A stretch of DNA of 49,957 nucleotides from an uncultured Burkholderiales bacterium (GCA_943908475.1 CALTTG010000028.1:1-49957); one strand, 5' to 3'; shown: positions 1-8,536, counted from the stretch's first letter. Notes: generated from the sequence alone by a model not told the origin. Program-made: numbers and translations.

Positions 1-81
1 CCTCCGGTTTGACTTCACACCTTAACAAGGTGTCCTTCAAACCGGCAGCAGCCCAAACGGAGCCCGACGGGCACCGAGCGG

Positions 82-381
82 GTGTTCGCGAACTGCTACG
101 GCGCATTCAGAGAAGCCATCGATCGGACCTCAATCAAGCTACCGGAAGGCCAACTGACACACGTTTTGCGCCACACGTTCGCATCGCACTTCATGATGAA
201 CGGAGGGAACATCCTGGTACTTCAGCGAGTGCTGGGACACGCCTCGCTCCAGATGACCATGCGTTACGCGCATCTGGCACCAGACCACTTGCAAGAGGTG
301 CTGAAGCTGAACCCGCTTTCGGCGAGAAAGCCAGGTCGGAAGCCTGTCGGAAGCCGCAAGAAAAAAGCACCTGACGCATAA
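82..381 (+). pseudogene. C-terminal remnant of a phage-type tyrosine integrase
   Basis: About 99 residues match the catalytic C-terminal half of P2-like tyrosine recombinases. The HVLRHT box supplies the catalytic His and Arg, LGHASLQMTMRYAH supplies the second His and the Tyr nucleophile, and the run FASHFMMNGGNILVLQRVLGH is typical of this family. Such enzymes normally have 300-350 residues. In this frame a stop lies at 10-12, and the residues between it and position 82 do not resemble the usual upstream region, so the gene looks broken or frameshifted rather than merely cut by the window edge. GTG at 82 is only the first possible start and need not be real. The stop lies 29 bases from the 3' end of a tRNA gene, the normal place for an integrase beside its attachment site. 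I infer a decayed integrase of an element lying to the left. Confidence 0.65.
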
Positions 382-410
382 CGGCAAGTGCTTGATTCAC
401 ATAGTGTTTT

Positions 411-487
411 TGGTAGGCCGTGTTGGACTTGAACCAACGACCAAAGGATTATGAGTCCTCTGCTCTAACCAACTGAGCTAACGGCCC
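411..487 (-). tRNA. tRNA-Met (CAT anticodon; Ile2 not excluded)
   Basis: The minus strand folds into a full 77-base cloverleaf with an encoded CCA. The acceptor stem is GGGCCGT/ACGGCCT with a G-T first pair, the D stem is GCTC/GAGC, the anticodon loop is CTCATAA (anticodon CAT), and the T stem GTTGG/CCAAC is perfect. CAT tRNAs are initiator Met, elongator Met or lysidine-modified Ile2. The absence of three consecutive G-C pairs in the anticodon stem argues against initiator. I favour elongator Met but cannot exclude Ile2. The 3' end faces the integrase remnant, so it probably served as the attachment site. Confidence 0.93.
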
Positions 488-614
488 ACGGATCTTGCTG
501 ATCGTCAACAGGGTCGCCATTGTGACACGGGCCACGCATGCGTTTCATGGCCCCATCCGACAGGCCAAGCACCGGGGCGATCAAGAATCTTGGGGCAAAG
601 TGGCACCGAACACC

Positions 615-728
615 GATTGATCGGATTGATCACGGCGGGCCCCTCGCTCGGGGTGAAGTGGGCACTTCGTGCAGAGTGCCCCTCTCCAAAAGACCCGTCA
701 TCACATTAGAGTGGCCAGTGGATTGATC
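615..728. promoter_or_regulatory. Repeats and palindromes upstream of the lipase gene
   Basis: The 279-base gap between the tRNA and the lipase gene holds three copies of GATTGATC (starting at 615, 624 and 721), the first two in tandem one base apart. A 14-base palindrome GAAGTGGGCACTTC lies at 655-668. It overlaps an inverted repeat GGGCACT/AGTGCCC at 660-681. The segment is 40-150 bases upstream of the lipase start and is probably a control region. No regulator can be named. A 62-codon open frame at 538-726 shows no sign of being a gene. Confidence 0.4.
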
Positions 729-766
729 GACACAACTTCAACACGGGCACCTTCCGCCGCCATGAG

Positions 767-1747
767 ATGAAAACCGCTCTGATCGCAGCTTCAGCCCTAT
801 TCGCAGGCATGTGCCACGCCGGCAGCCAAACCTACTACCAGTGCACGCCCGCGGGGTGCAAGAGCGAAGGCAGCGTCGGTGTGGCGGCTTCGAGCAATGC
901 CACCAAATACCCCATTTTGCTGGTCCATGGCTTGTTCGGCACCGGCAAGTATTTCAACGTGCTGGACTACTGGTACAACATTCCTCAGGGCATGGCAGCC
1001 AACGGCGCAAGGGTCTACACCGTGACCGTTTCGTCTGCGAATGGCACAGCGCTGCGTGGTGAACAACTGCTGGAGCAGGTTCAAACGATCTTGGCGATCA
1101 GCGGAGCATCGAAAGTGAACCTGATCGGTCACAGTCACGGTGGTCCGACCTCGCGGTATGTCGCCGGCGTCGCACCCCAGATGGTGGCCTCTGTCACGGC
1201 CATTGCGAGCCCCAACAAGGGCACGCCCTTGTTTGACGTGATCCAGAGCCTGACCCAAGCAGTCGGTAGCACAGCAACCCATGCGATTGCGAGCCTCTTC
1301 AATGCCTTCGCTGGGCTGATTAACCCCACGCAGCCTCAAGACATTCTCGCTGTCACTCGTGACGTCACGACCGCCGGCTCGTTGGCCTTCAACAAACTGT
1401 TCCCCGGTGGCGTGCCCACGAGTGATTGCGGTCACGGTGAGGCGAGTTACAAGGGGGTTCGCTATTACTCGTGGAGCGGAGACTCGTCCAAGACCGCCAA
1501 CATCACGAACCCGCTTGACCCCATCGATGCATTGACCACGATCACTGGCTTGGCATTCGCCGGCAAACCCAGCGATGGACTGGTGGGGACATGCTCGAGC
1601 CATCTGGGTCTGGTCATTCGGGACAACTACTACCAGAACCACTTCGATGAAGTGAACCAAGCATTTGGCCTGATCAGCTTGTTCACAACCCATCCGCCCA
1701 CCCTGTTCAAGAACCACGCGAATCGTTTGAAGAACGCGGGCTTGTGA
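767..1747 (+). CDS. lipA: Secreted triacylglycerol lipase (family I, foldase-dependent)
   Basis: This 326-residue exported alpha/beta hydrolase cleaves long-chain triglycerides outside the cell. A signal peptide covers residues 1-18, with predicted cleavage after CHA. The oxyanion-side motif LVHGLFG is near 52-58, the nucleophile Ser123 lies in GHSHGG, Asp270 in SDGLVG, and His292 in NHFDEVNQ. Cys221 and Cys276 match the disulfide of Pseudomonas and Burkholderia lipases, and the C-terminal half is very close to Pseudomonas aeruginosa LipA. Unlike that enzyme, about 25 extra residues precede the first strand and contain a Cys26/Cys31 pair. The foldase gene starts 33 bases downstream, so the two are co-transcribed. 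Export by Sec and then the type II system is expected from the family. Confidence 0.95.
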   Translation: MKTALIAASALFAGMCHAGSQTYYQCTPAGCKSEGSVGVAASSNATKYPILLVHGLFGTGKYFNVLDYWYNIPQGMAANGARVYTVTVSSANGTALRGEQLLEQVQTILAISGASKVNLIGHSHGGPTSRYVAGVAPQMVASVTAIASPNKGTPLFDVIQSLTQAVGSTATHAIASLFNAFAGLINPTQPQDILAVTRDVTTAGSLAFNKLFPGGVPTSDCGHGEASYKGVRYYSWSGDSSKTANITNPLDPIDALTTITGLAFAGKPSDGLVGTCSSHLGLVIRDNYYQNHFDEVNQAFGLISLFTTHPPTLFKNHANRLKNAGL

Positions 1748-1780
1748 GTTGAGCATTTGGCATTCACTGTCAGGGCGTCC

Positions 1781-2839
1781 GTGAACAAAACAAGGCCCCG
1801 TGCTGGGATGGTGGCCGGCGTCGCGATGACTCTGGTCGCCCTCATCGTGGGAGGATGGTCGCTCATGAGCCCCCCCTCCGCCAGTGATCGTGAAGTGAGG
1901 CCTGCCACCACAGGCTCGCCAGGCTTGGAGTCAACTCGCCGAGAGTCTGCAGAGGGGACCGCGACGTTGCCCGACTTCGTGACAGGGATGGAACGCCTGC
2001 CCCACTCCCTGAACGGCGTTGACCCTCCCGCCGGCTTGGTGATTGATGCGGCTGGAAATTTGGTCGTGCGTCGATCGTTGCGAGACCTCTTCGATTTTTT
2101 CCTCTCTGCAATCGGCGAGGAGCCACTTCCGACGCTCCGTGCACGAATCAGGGCTTACATGGCCAAGAGCCTGCCTGACAGCGCCTTCAAGCAGGCTGAA
2201 CAGATCCTGGATGGCTACCTGCAATATCGACTGGCCTTGCAAGGCATTGCCCAAGCAGGGGGCAAACCCATTGAGCATCTGAACATCGCGGCGATTGCAC
2301 AGCAACGGCGTCAGGATCAAATGTTGAGAGCTCAATACCTCACACCCGAGGTGTCCAAGGCATTTTTCGCTGACGATGACCTTCATGACGAGCACGCGCT
2401 GATGCGGCTCCAGGTCGAGCGTGACCCCAACTTGAGTGAGGCCGAGAAGACGGCCAAGATCACAGCGCTTTTCGGGCAGTTGCCGGTGGACATTCAATCA
2501 GGCATCCATGCCGTGCGCGTCGCTCAGCAAGTTGAGCAGGTCAACGCCGATTGCAGAGCAAAGGGCTGCACACCTTCGGAGCTGCAGCAGAGGCGAATCG
2601 CTGTCGTGGGCGAACTGGCTGCAGCTCGTCTGCAGGTGCTCGATGAAGAACGCTTGGCGTGGACGCTGCGAGTACAGACCTATTTCGCTCAACGGGCCGC
2701 GGTGCTCAGCGACGAGTCACTCAGCGATGCCAGCAAGCGGCGCAACGTTCAGATGCTGCAGCACCAAAGTTTCTCTGAGGAGGAGCGTCTGAGGCTACCG
2801 GCCTACGAGCAGATGATGGATCAGCCTGCGAGCCCCTGA
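1781..2839 (+). CDS. lifO: Lipase-specific foldase (lipase chaperone)
   Basis: This inner-membrane-anchored periplasmic steric chaperone folds the LipA-type lipase before secretion. The 352-residue protein has one N-terminal membrane helix (about residues 9-30), a Pro/Ser/Thr-rich linker, and the foldase signature RDLFDFFLSAIGE at about 101-113, matching the family pattern RxxFDYxxSAxGE with Phe replacing Tyr. It is followed by the long helical arms typical of Lif. I chose GTG at 1781 because AGGG sits five bases upstream. TTG at 1757 and ATG at 1808 are alternatives. It follows lipA directly, the invariant arrangement in foldase-dependent lipase operons. Confidence 0.9.
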   Translation: MNKTRPRAGMVAGVAMTLVALIVGGWSLMSPPSASDREVRPATTGSPGLESTRRESAEGTATLPDFVTGMERLPHSLNGVDPPAGLVIDAAGNLVVRRSLRDLFDFFLSAIGEEPLPTLRARIRAYMAKSLPDSAFKQAEQILDGYLQYRLALQGIAQAGGKPIEHLNIAAIAQQRRQDQMLRAQYLTPEVSKAFFADDDLHDEHALMRLQVERDPNLSEAEKTAKITALFGQLPVDIQSGIHAVRVAQQVEQVNADCRAKGCTPSELQQRRIAVVGELAAARLQVLDEERLAWTLRVQTYFAQRAAVLSDESLSDASKRRNVQMLQHQSFSEEERLRLPAYEQMMDQPASP

Positions 2840-3022
2840 GGACATGGCAGGCTGGCGTCCAAGGGCCATCGCAACCCTTGAGCGACGCCACAAACGACTT
2901 GCAGCGCACCGTGGGCACATCCGAGCATTGATCAAATCGCTCAGCACGCTCATCAAAACGGTCATCGACAAGACCATCTGGTGTTCATAGCATTTCGCTG
3001 GTTTTCACCCAACGAAGCGCGC

Positions 3023-4189
3023 ATGACCGCCTTTTCCGCCCTCCTCACCGACGAACAGCGTGCCATGCAAGAGGCCGTACGCACTTTCTCGCACAAGGCA
3101 CTTGCACCTTTCGCCAGCGAATGGGACCGCACCGGTCATTTGCCCGACGCGACTGTCACCCAAATGGGCGCCCTGGGCCTGTTGGGCTTGCAAGTTCCCT
3201 CAGATTGGGGCGGCTTCAAGACCGACGACCTCACGTATGCCTTGTGCATCGAAGAGGTGGCCGTGGGTTGCGCAGCATCCTCCACCCTCATGAGCGTCCA
3301 CAGCTCAGTGGGCTGCGTCCCCATTCTGAAGTTCGGCACCCCATCGCAAAAACAGCATTGGCTGCCTCGAATGGCCACCGGCCACGTCATCGGCGCCTTT
3401 TGCCTGACAGAGCCTCAGGCGGGCTCTCAAGCCGATGCCATCAAAACTCGTGCGGTCAAGGTCAATGGCGGCTGGGTGCTCAATGGCGCCAAGCAGTTTG
3501 TGACCAACGGCGCGCGCGCAGGGGTGGCGATTGTCTTTGCAGTGACGAACCCGGATGCAGGAAAGAAAGGGATCTCCGCCTTCTTGGTTCCCACCAACAC
3601 CACGGGCTTCGAGGTCGGCCCACCCGAGAACAAAATGGGCATCAGGGCATCTGACACCTGCCCCATCAACCTGAACGACTGCCGCGTGCCAGAAGACAGC
3701 CTTTTGGGGCGTGAGGGCGAAGGCCTGAAGATCGCGTTGTCCAACCTGGAAGGGGGGCGAATTGGCATCGCGGCACAAGCCGTGGGCATCGCCCGAGCCG
3801 CTCTGGAGGCAGCCACCCGCTATGCCAGCGAACGCGTGCAGTTTGGTCAATCCATCGCTCAGCACCAGGCCATCGGCCACATGCTCGCCGACATGCACAC
3901 GAAGTTGAATTCAGCGCGGTTGATGGTGCATCACGCGGCACGCCTTCGGTCGGCGGGCGTGCCGTGCATCTCGGAAGCGTCACAGGCCAAACTGCTGGCG
4001 TCTGAAATGGCGGAATGGGTTTGCTCCAAGGCGATTCAGATCCACGGCGGCTACGGATACCTGCAGGACTATGCAGTCGAGCGCCACTACCGGGACGCGC
4101 GCATCACCCAGATCTATGAAGGCACCAGCGAGATTCAAAAGCTGGTGATCGCTCGTCAACTCCTGCTCAACGCTGAGGCCAACCCATGA
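3023..4189 (+). CDS. Acyl-CoA dehydrogenase, probably isobutyryl-CoA dehydrogenase
   Basis: This FAD-dependent enzyme probably oxidises isobutyryl-CoA to methacrylyl-CoA in valine breakdown, passing electrons to electron-transfer flavoprotein. The 388 residues show the normal three-domain layout: the FAD/substrate motif CLTEPQAGS at 127-135 and the catalytic base Glu366 in YEGTSEI. The substrate is inferred from context, as the gene opens an operon with methylmalonate-semialdehyde dehydrogenase, 3-hydroxyisobutyrate dehydrogenase, an enoyl-CoA hydratase and 3-hydroxyisobutyryl-CoA hydrolase. Its stop overlaps the next start as ATGA. ATG 3023 fits the family N-terminus; a GTG at 2981 would add 14 unlike residues. 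The 183-base gap after lifO suggests its own promoter. Confidence 0.9.
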   Translation: MTAFSALLTDEQRAMQEAVRTFSHKALAPFASEWDRTGHLPDATVTQMGALGLLGLQVPSDWGGFKTDDLTYALCIEEVAVGCAASSTLMSVHSSVGCVPILKFGTPSQKQHWLPRMATGHVIGAFCLTEPQAGSQADAIKTRAVKVNGGWVLNGAKQFVTNGARAGVAIVFAVTNPDAGKKGISAFLVPTNTTGFEVGPPENKMGIRASDTCPINLNDCRVPEDSLLGREGEGLKIALSNLEGGRIGIAAQAVGIARAALEAATRYASERVQFGQSIAQHQAIGHMLADMHTKLNSARLMVHHAARLRSAGVPCISEASQAKLLASEMAEWVCSKAIQIHGGYGYLQDYAVERHYRDARITQIYEGTSEIQKLVIARQLLLNAEANP

Positions 4190-5709
4190 ACATCACCCCT
4201 TCCCTGTACACCGAAGGCAAGGCCATTCGGCTGCTGATCAACGGAGAGTACGTTGAATCATGCGCCACGGAGATGCTGCCCATCACCAATCCCGCGACCC
4301 AGCAGGTCCTCGCCTACACGCCTTGCGCCACGGACGAAGAGGTTCACGCTGCCGTGGCGGCGGCGAAGACCGCATTCGCCACGTGGCGCAACACCCCGAT
4401 CGCCGCGCGCATGCGCATCATGCTGCGCCTCCAGTCCCTGATCCGCGAACAATTGCCGCGCCTGGCCAGGATCCTCACCGAGGAGCAAGGCAAGACGCTG
4501 GCCGACGCGGAAGGCGACATCATCCGTGGCCTGGAGGTCGTCGAACACGCTTGTTCCATCGGGACCCTGCAGATGGGTGAGTTCGCAGAAAATGTGGCAG
4601 GTGGCGTGGACACCTACACGCTGAGGCAGCCCATCGGGGTGTGCGTGGGGATCACGCCATTCAACTTCCCGGCGATGATTCCGCTGTGGATGTTCCCCAT
4701 GGCCATCGCATGCGGCAACACCTTTGTGCTCAAGCCCTCCGAGCGAGATCCGATGAGCACGATGGAGTTGGTGCGCTTGGCGCTTGAAGCTGGCGTGCCG
4801 GCCGGTGTGCTGAACGTGGTGCATGGTGGCAAATCGGTGGTGGACGCTTTGTGCACACACCCCGATGTCGTGGCAGTGTCCTTCGTGGGCTCCACGGCAG
4901 TGGGCACCCATGTGTATGACCTGGCAGGGCGACACGGCAAGCGTGTTCAAAGCATGATGGGTGCGAAAAATCATGCCGTCGTGTTGCCCGATGCCAACCG
5001 CGAGCAGACCCTCAATGCCCTGGCTGGTGCGGCTTTTGGTGCGGCAGGGCAGCGTTGCATGGCGACGTCCGTGGCGGTGTTTGTCGGCGATGCCAAAGCC
5101 TGGTTGCCAGACTTGGTGAGCCGGGCCAAGACATTGAAAGTCAACGCGGGCGTTGAGCCCGGTACCGACGTTGGCCCTGTGATTTCACCTCAAGCCAAAG
5201 CCCGCATCGAGCAACTGATCGAAAGCGGGGTGAGTGAAGGCGCCACACTCATGCTGGATGGGCGCTCACCCTCGGTGCCGGGCTACCAGCAAGGCAATTT
5301 TGTGGGGCCCACGGTCTTTGCCGGGGTCAAGACCCACATGCGCATCTACACGCAGGAGATCTTCGGTCCGGTGTTGGTGTGCCTGGAAGTTGACACCCTG
5401 GACGAAGCCATCGCCCTGGTCAACGCCAACCCGTTTGGCAACGGTGTTGCCCTGTTCACGGAGAGCGGTTCGGCAGCACGCCGCTTCCAGAATGAAATCG
5501 ATGCCGGTCAGGTGGGCATCAACGTCCCCATCCCGGTTCCCGTTCCCCTCTTCAGCTTCACTGGATCGCGTGGCTCCAAGTTGGGAGACCTGGGTCCGTA
5601 TGGGAAGCAAGTGGTTCAGTTCTACACACAGACCAAGACCGTCACGGCTCGTTGGTTTGACAAGGCTGCGGGGCCTGCAGTCGTCAACACCACCATCAGC
5701 CTGAAGTGA
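4186..5709 (+). CDS. mmsA: CoA-acylating methylmalonate-semialdehyde dehydrogenase
   Basis: This cytosolic enzyme converts methylmalonate semialdehyde, CoA and NAD to propionyl-CoA, CO2 and NADH, the last dedicated step of valine breakdown. The 507-residue protein has the aldehyde dehydrogenase fold with nucleophile Cys291 in GAAGQRC and the NAD-binding GSTAVG near 235. The segment GAKNH at 259-263 carries Asn where hydrolytic aldehyde dehydrogenases have the general-base Glu, a hallmark of the CoA-acylating MmsA subgroup. The ATGA overlap with the preceding acyl-CoA dehydrogenase implies translational coupling; mmsB follows after 26 bases. Confidence 0.95.
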   Translation: MNITPSLYTEGKAIRLLINGEYVESCATEMLPITNPATQQVLAYTPCATDEEVHAAVAAAKTAFATWRNTPIAARMRIMLRLQSLIREQLPRLARILTEEQGKTLADAEGDIIRGLEVVEHACSIGTLQMGEFAENVAGGVDTYTLRQPIGVCVGITPFNFPAMIPLWMFPMAIACGNTFVLKPSERDPMSTMELVRLALEAGVPAGVLNVVHGGKSVVDALCTHPDVVAVSFVGSTAVGTHVYDLAGRHGKRVQSMMGAKNHAVVLPDANREQTLNALAGAAFGAAGQRCMATSVAVFVGDAKAWLPDLVSRAKTLKVNAGVEPGTDVGPVISPQAKARIEQLIESGVSEGATLMLDGRSPSVPGYQQGNFVGPTVFAGVKTHMRIYTQEIFGPVLVCLEVDTLDEAIALVNANPFGNGVALFTESGSAARRFQNEIDAGQVGINVPIPVPVPLFSFTGSRGSKLGDLGPYGKQVVQFYTQTKTVTARWFDKAAGPAVVNTTISLK

Positions 5710-5735
5710 CCCCATTGGCAACCGAGGAGACAACG

Positions 5736-6629
5736 ATGCAGATCGCTTTCATTGGCCTGGGCAACATGGGCGCACCCATGGCCCGCAACCTGCTCAGGGC
5801 CGGCCATGCCGTTTCCGTTTGTGACCTTAACTCCGAAGCAGTGAATGCACTGGTGGCCGAAGGTGCTCACCCCAGCGCATCGCCCGCAGAAGCATCGAGA
5901 GAGGCCCAATTGGTGATCACCATGCTGCCAGCACCAACCCACGTGGAGCGGGTCTTGACGGCAGCAGATGGCGTGCTGGCTACCATTCAACCCGGTGTGC
6001 CCATCGTGGATTGCAGCACCATCGATCCCGCCAGTGCGAGGCGGCTGGCGAAGCGGGCCCAGGCACAGGGCAACGAGATGGCCGACGCCCCGGTTTCGGG
6101 CGGCACCGGTGGCGCCGCAGCGGGAACGCTGACCTTCATGGTCGGCGCGTCCAAAGCGCTGTTTGCACAGATCGAGCCGGTGCTTCAAACCATGGGGCGA
6201 CGCATTGTTCACTGTGGTGACGAAGGCAATGGCCAGGTCGCCAAGGTCTGCAACAACCTGCTGTTGGGCATCTCGATGGTGGGCATTTCAGAGGCCATGT
6301 CTCTGGGCGTGCGTCTGGGCATGGATGCGAAAGTCCTCGCCGACATCATCAATGCGTCGTCGGGGCGTTGCTGGAGTTCAGACACCTACAACCCCTTCCC
6401 CGGCGTGATGGACGGCGTGCCTGCCTCCCGTGACTATCAAGGTGGCTTCGGGGTGGACCTCATGCTCAAGGACCTGAGTCTCGCGACAGAGGCCGCACGC
6501 CAAAGCCAACACCCCTTGCCCATGGGGGGGCTGGCACAGCAGCTCTATCAGCTGTGGAGCGCCCAAGGCCAGGGGCAACTGGACTTCTCATCCATCATCC
6601 GCATGCTCAGTCGACCCATCGCTGTTTGA
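5736..6629 (+). CDS. mmsB: 3-hydroxyisobutyrate dehydrogenase
   Basis: This NAD-dependent enzyme oxidises 3-hydroxyisobutyrate to methylmalonate semialdehyde, feeding MmsA. The 297 residues show the beta-hydroxyacid dehydrogenase pattern: the Rossmann motif GLGNMG at 7-12, the substrate loop DAPVSGGTGGA at about 117-127, and catalytic Lys170 in GQVAKVCNN. The start at 5736 is set by a strong ribosome site, GAGGAG, eight bases upstream; the earlier in-frame start at 5706 overlaps mmsA and is less likely. The pairing with mmsA is the classic mmsAB arrangement. Confidence 0.94.
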   Translation: MQIAFIGLGNMGAPMARNLLRAGHAVSVCDLNSEAVNALVAEGAHPSASPAEASREAQLVITMLPAPTHVERVLTAADGVLATIQPGVPIVDCSTIDPASARRLAKRAQAQGNEMADAPVSGGTGGAAAGTLTFMVGASKALFAQIEPVLQTMGRRIVHCGDEGNGQVAKVCNNLLLGISMVGISEAMSLGVRLGMDAKVLADIINASSGRCWSSDTYNPFPGVMDGVPASRDYQGGFGVDLMLKDLSLATEAARQSQHPLPMGGLAQQLYQLWSAQGQGQLDFSSIIRMLSRPIAV

Positions 6630-6674
6630 GCACCCGCTCAGAACTCTCTGCACCACATTCACCCTTTGAGCCAC

Positions 6675-7439
6675 ATGATCGAATTGCAACGCCAAGGCCA
6701 CACCGCCGTCATCACCCTGAACCGGCCGCCGGCCAATGCCTTCAGCCTGGAAGGGCTGCAGATGCTGCGGCAAACAGTTCTTGACCTGGAAAGAGACCGG
6801 AGCGCCCGCGCTTTGATCATCACGGGCCATGGGGCGAAGTTCTTCAGCGCCGGCGCTGATCTCAACACATTCGCAGATGGTGACCGTGGCCGGGCGATCG
6901 ACATGATCCAAGCATTTGGCGCCGCCTTCGAAGTGCTGGCCGGCACGCGCCTTGTCACCATTGCAGCCATCAATGGGTACGCGATGGGCGGCGGACTGGA
7001 GTGCGCGCTGGCCACCGACATCCGCGTGGCCGAGCAACATGCGCAAATGGCCTTGCCGGAGGCGACCGTCGGTTTGCTACCGGGCGGCACGGGCACCCAG
7101 ACCTTGCCGTGGTTGGTGGGGGAAGGCTGGGCCAAGCGCATGATCCTGTTGGGCGAGCGGGTGGACGCAGACACAGCGCTTCGCATTGGCTTGGTCGAAG
7201 AGGTGGTGCCAACTGGCCAGTCGCTTGACAAGGCGCTCACTTTGGCTGCCCGGGTCGGCAAGCAAAGCCCTGACAGCGTCACGGCATGCAAAGCCCTCAT
7301 TCACAGCGCTCGCGATGGCGTGCCGCGCAAGGCGGCGCTGTCGCAGGAGAGAGAACGCTTCATGGACCTGTTCAACGGTCCCAATCAGCGTGAGGGCGTC
7401 AATGCTTTTCTGGAAAAGCGCGAGGCGAATTGGCAATGA
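6675..7439 (+). CDS. Enoyl-CoA hydratase, probably acting on methacrylyl-CoA
   Basis: This crotonase-fold enzyme is inferred to hydrate methacrylyl-CoA to 3-hydroxyisobutyryl-CoA. The 254 residues carry the oxyanion segment GYAMGGGLE with Glu109 and the second acid Glu129 in PEATVGLLPGGTG. Both catalytic glutamates of true hydratases are therefore present. ATG 6675 is preferred over TTG at 6666. The stop overlaps the start of the hydrolase gene as ATGA, so the product and the next enzyme are made together, which makes sense because methacrylyl-CoA is reactive and toxic. Substrate assignment rests on the operon, not on residues unique to methacrylyl-CoA hydratases. Confidence 0.88.
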   Translation: MIELQRQGHTAVITLNRPPANAFSLEGLQMLRQTVLDLERDRSARALIITGHGAKFFSAGADLNTFADGDRGRAIDMIQAFGAAFEVLAGTRLVTIAAINGYAMGGGLECALATDIRVAEQHAQMALPEATVGLLPGGTGTQTLPWLVGEGWAKRMILLGERVDADTALRIGLVEEVVPTGQSLDKALTLAARVGKQSPDSVTACKALIHSARDGVPRKAALSQERERFMDLFNGPNQREGVNAFLEKREANWQ

Positions 7440-8536
7440 ACATCGACAGCCAGGGCGAAGTCCGCCTGGAGGTGGTCAATCAGGTGGCTGTGTTCACCTT
7501 GGATCGACCTCGGTCGTTGAATGCGCTGTCGCAACGCATGGTGAGGCAGTTGCACGCGCTGCTCGACCAAGTCGAGGCGGAAGCATCGCTTCGTGCAGTC
7601 TTGCTTCGCGGTCATGGCCCCAAGGCGTTCTGTGCGGGGGGCGATGTCATTGCCCTGGCCGAGAGCGTTCGAGACGGTACCGCGTTGCACCGGGACTTTT
7701 TCCTCGACGAGTATTGGCTCGATTGGCGCCTGCATCGCTTCAGCAAGCCTGTGGTGGCGTTCATGCACGGCATCGTGATGGGCGGGGGCATGGGTCTGGC
7801 GCAAGGGGCATCTTTGCGCTTGGTGACAGACTCGGTGCGAATCGCCATGCCGGAGACCCGGATTGGACTGATCCCGGATGTGGGCGCGTCTCATTTCTTT
7901 GCGAAGATGCCCTCGCCGATGGCTGCTTACCTGGCGCTGACCGGCACCCACATCGGCGCTTCAGATGCCCTTTTGGTGAACCTGGCTGACGCCCGCAGCC
8001 GTGTCAACGATCCGCTGGCCTTGAACGAGATCCTGGCGTGCATCTCGTGGCATGGCGTGCCAGCCACGGACACCTTGCAAGCTCTCAGAAAAGCACTGGC
8101 GGTGGATGCGTTCGCAACGCACGCAGACGATGCCCCCCTGTTGGCCGCGTGCACCAAGGTCTTCAGGTACTTTGATCCTGCCTTGTCGATCCAGGACTTG
8201 GTTGATGGACTGGATCGTGCTGAGGACGCGTGGGCAAAGTCGACTGCCGACACATTGAAGGGTCACTCCCCCCTGATGATGGCGCTGACCTTGAGGGCGC
8301 TTCAATCCGGTCGCCGAATGGATCTGGCCGCTTGCTTGCGCATGGAGCACGGCCTGGTTCAGCACGCCATGGCATGCGGGGAGTTTGCCGAAGGGGTGCG
8401 TGCCCACCTGGTTCAGAAAGACGGGACGCCCTGCTGGACGTTTGCGAACATCGATTCGCTCTCTCAAGAAGCCGTGGCCTCGGCCTGGGATCGTTCGAGA
8501 GCGTTCTCGGACAATGCAGCGTTCCCCTGGGCATGA
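7436..8536 (+). CDS. 3-hydroxyisobutyryl-CoA hydrolase
   Basis: This crotonase-superfamily thioesterase releases free 3-hydroxyisobutyrate from its CoA ester. The 366-residue length and the motif AMPETRIGLIPDVGASHFF are typical of the HIBCH family and separate it from ordinary hydratases of about 260 residues. FCAGGD and HGIVMGGGMGLA form the CoA/oxyanion site. ATG 7436 overlaps the preceding stop; a TTG at 7430 is the only alternative. It closes the valine operon. Its last 73 bases overlap the end of a convergent AraC-family gene on the other strand. Confidence 0.92.
   Translation: MNIDSQGEVRLEVVNQVAVFTLDRPRSLNALSQRMVRQLHALLDQVEAEASLRAVLLRGHGPKAFCAGGDVIALAESVRDGTALHRDFFLDEYWLDWRLHRFSKPVVAFMHGIVMGGGMGLAQGASLRLVTDSVRIAMPETRIGLIPDVGASHFFAKMPSPMAAYLALTGTHIGASDALLVNLADARSRVNDPLALNEILACISWHGVPATDTLQALRKALAVDAFATHADDAPLLAACTKVFRYFDPALSIQDLVDGLDRAEDAWAKSTADTLKGHSPLMMALTLRALQSGRRMDLAACLRMEHGLVQHAMACGEFAEGVRAHLVQKDGTPCWTFANIDSLSQEAVASAWDRSRAFSDNAAFPWA

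Noticed and set aside
538..726. A 62-codon frame between the tRNA and lipA
   Set aside because: It has no ribosome site, no family likeness, and overlaps the repeats and palindromes of the lipA control region.
797..1756. A 319-codon open frame antisense to the lipase gene
   Set aside because: The lipase on the other strand is complete with its catalytic triad; the antisense product has low-complexity Gly/Arg/Gln sequence.
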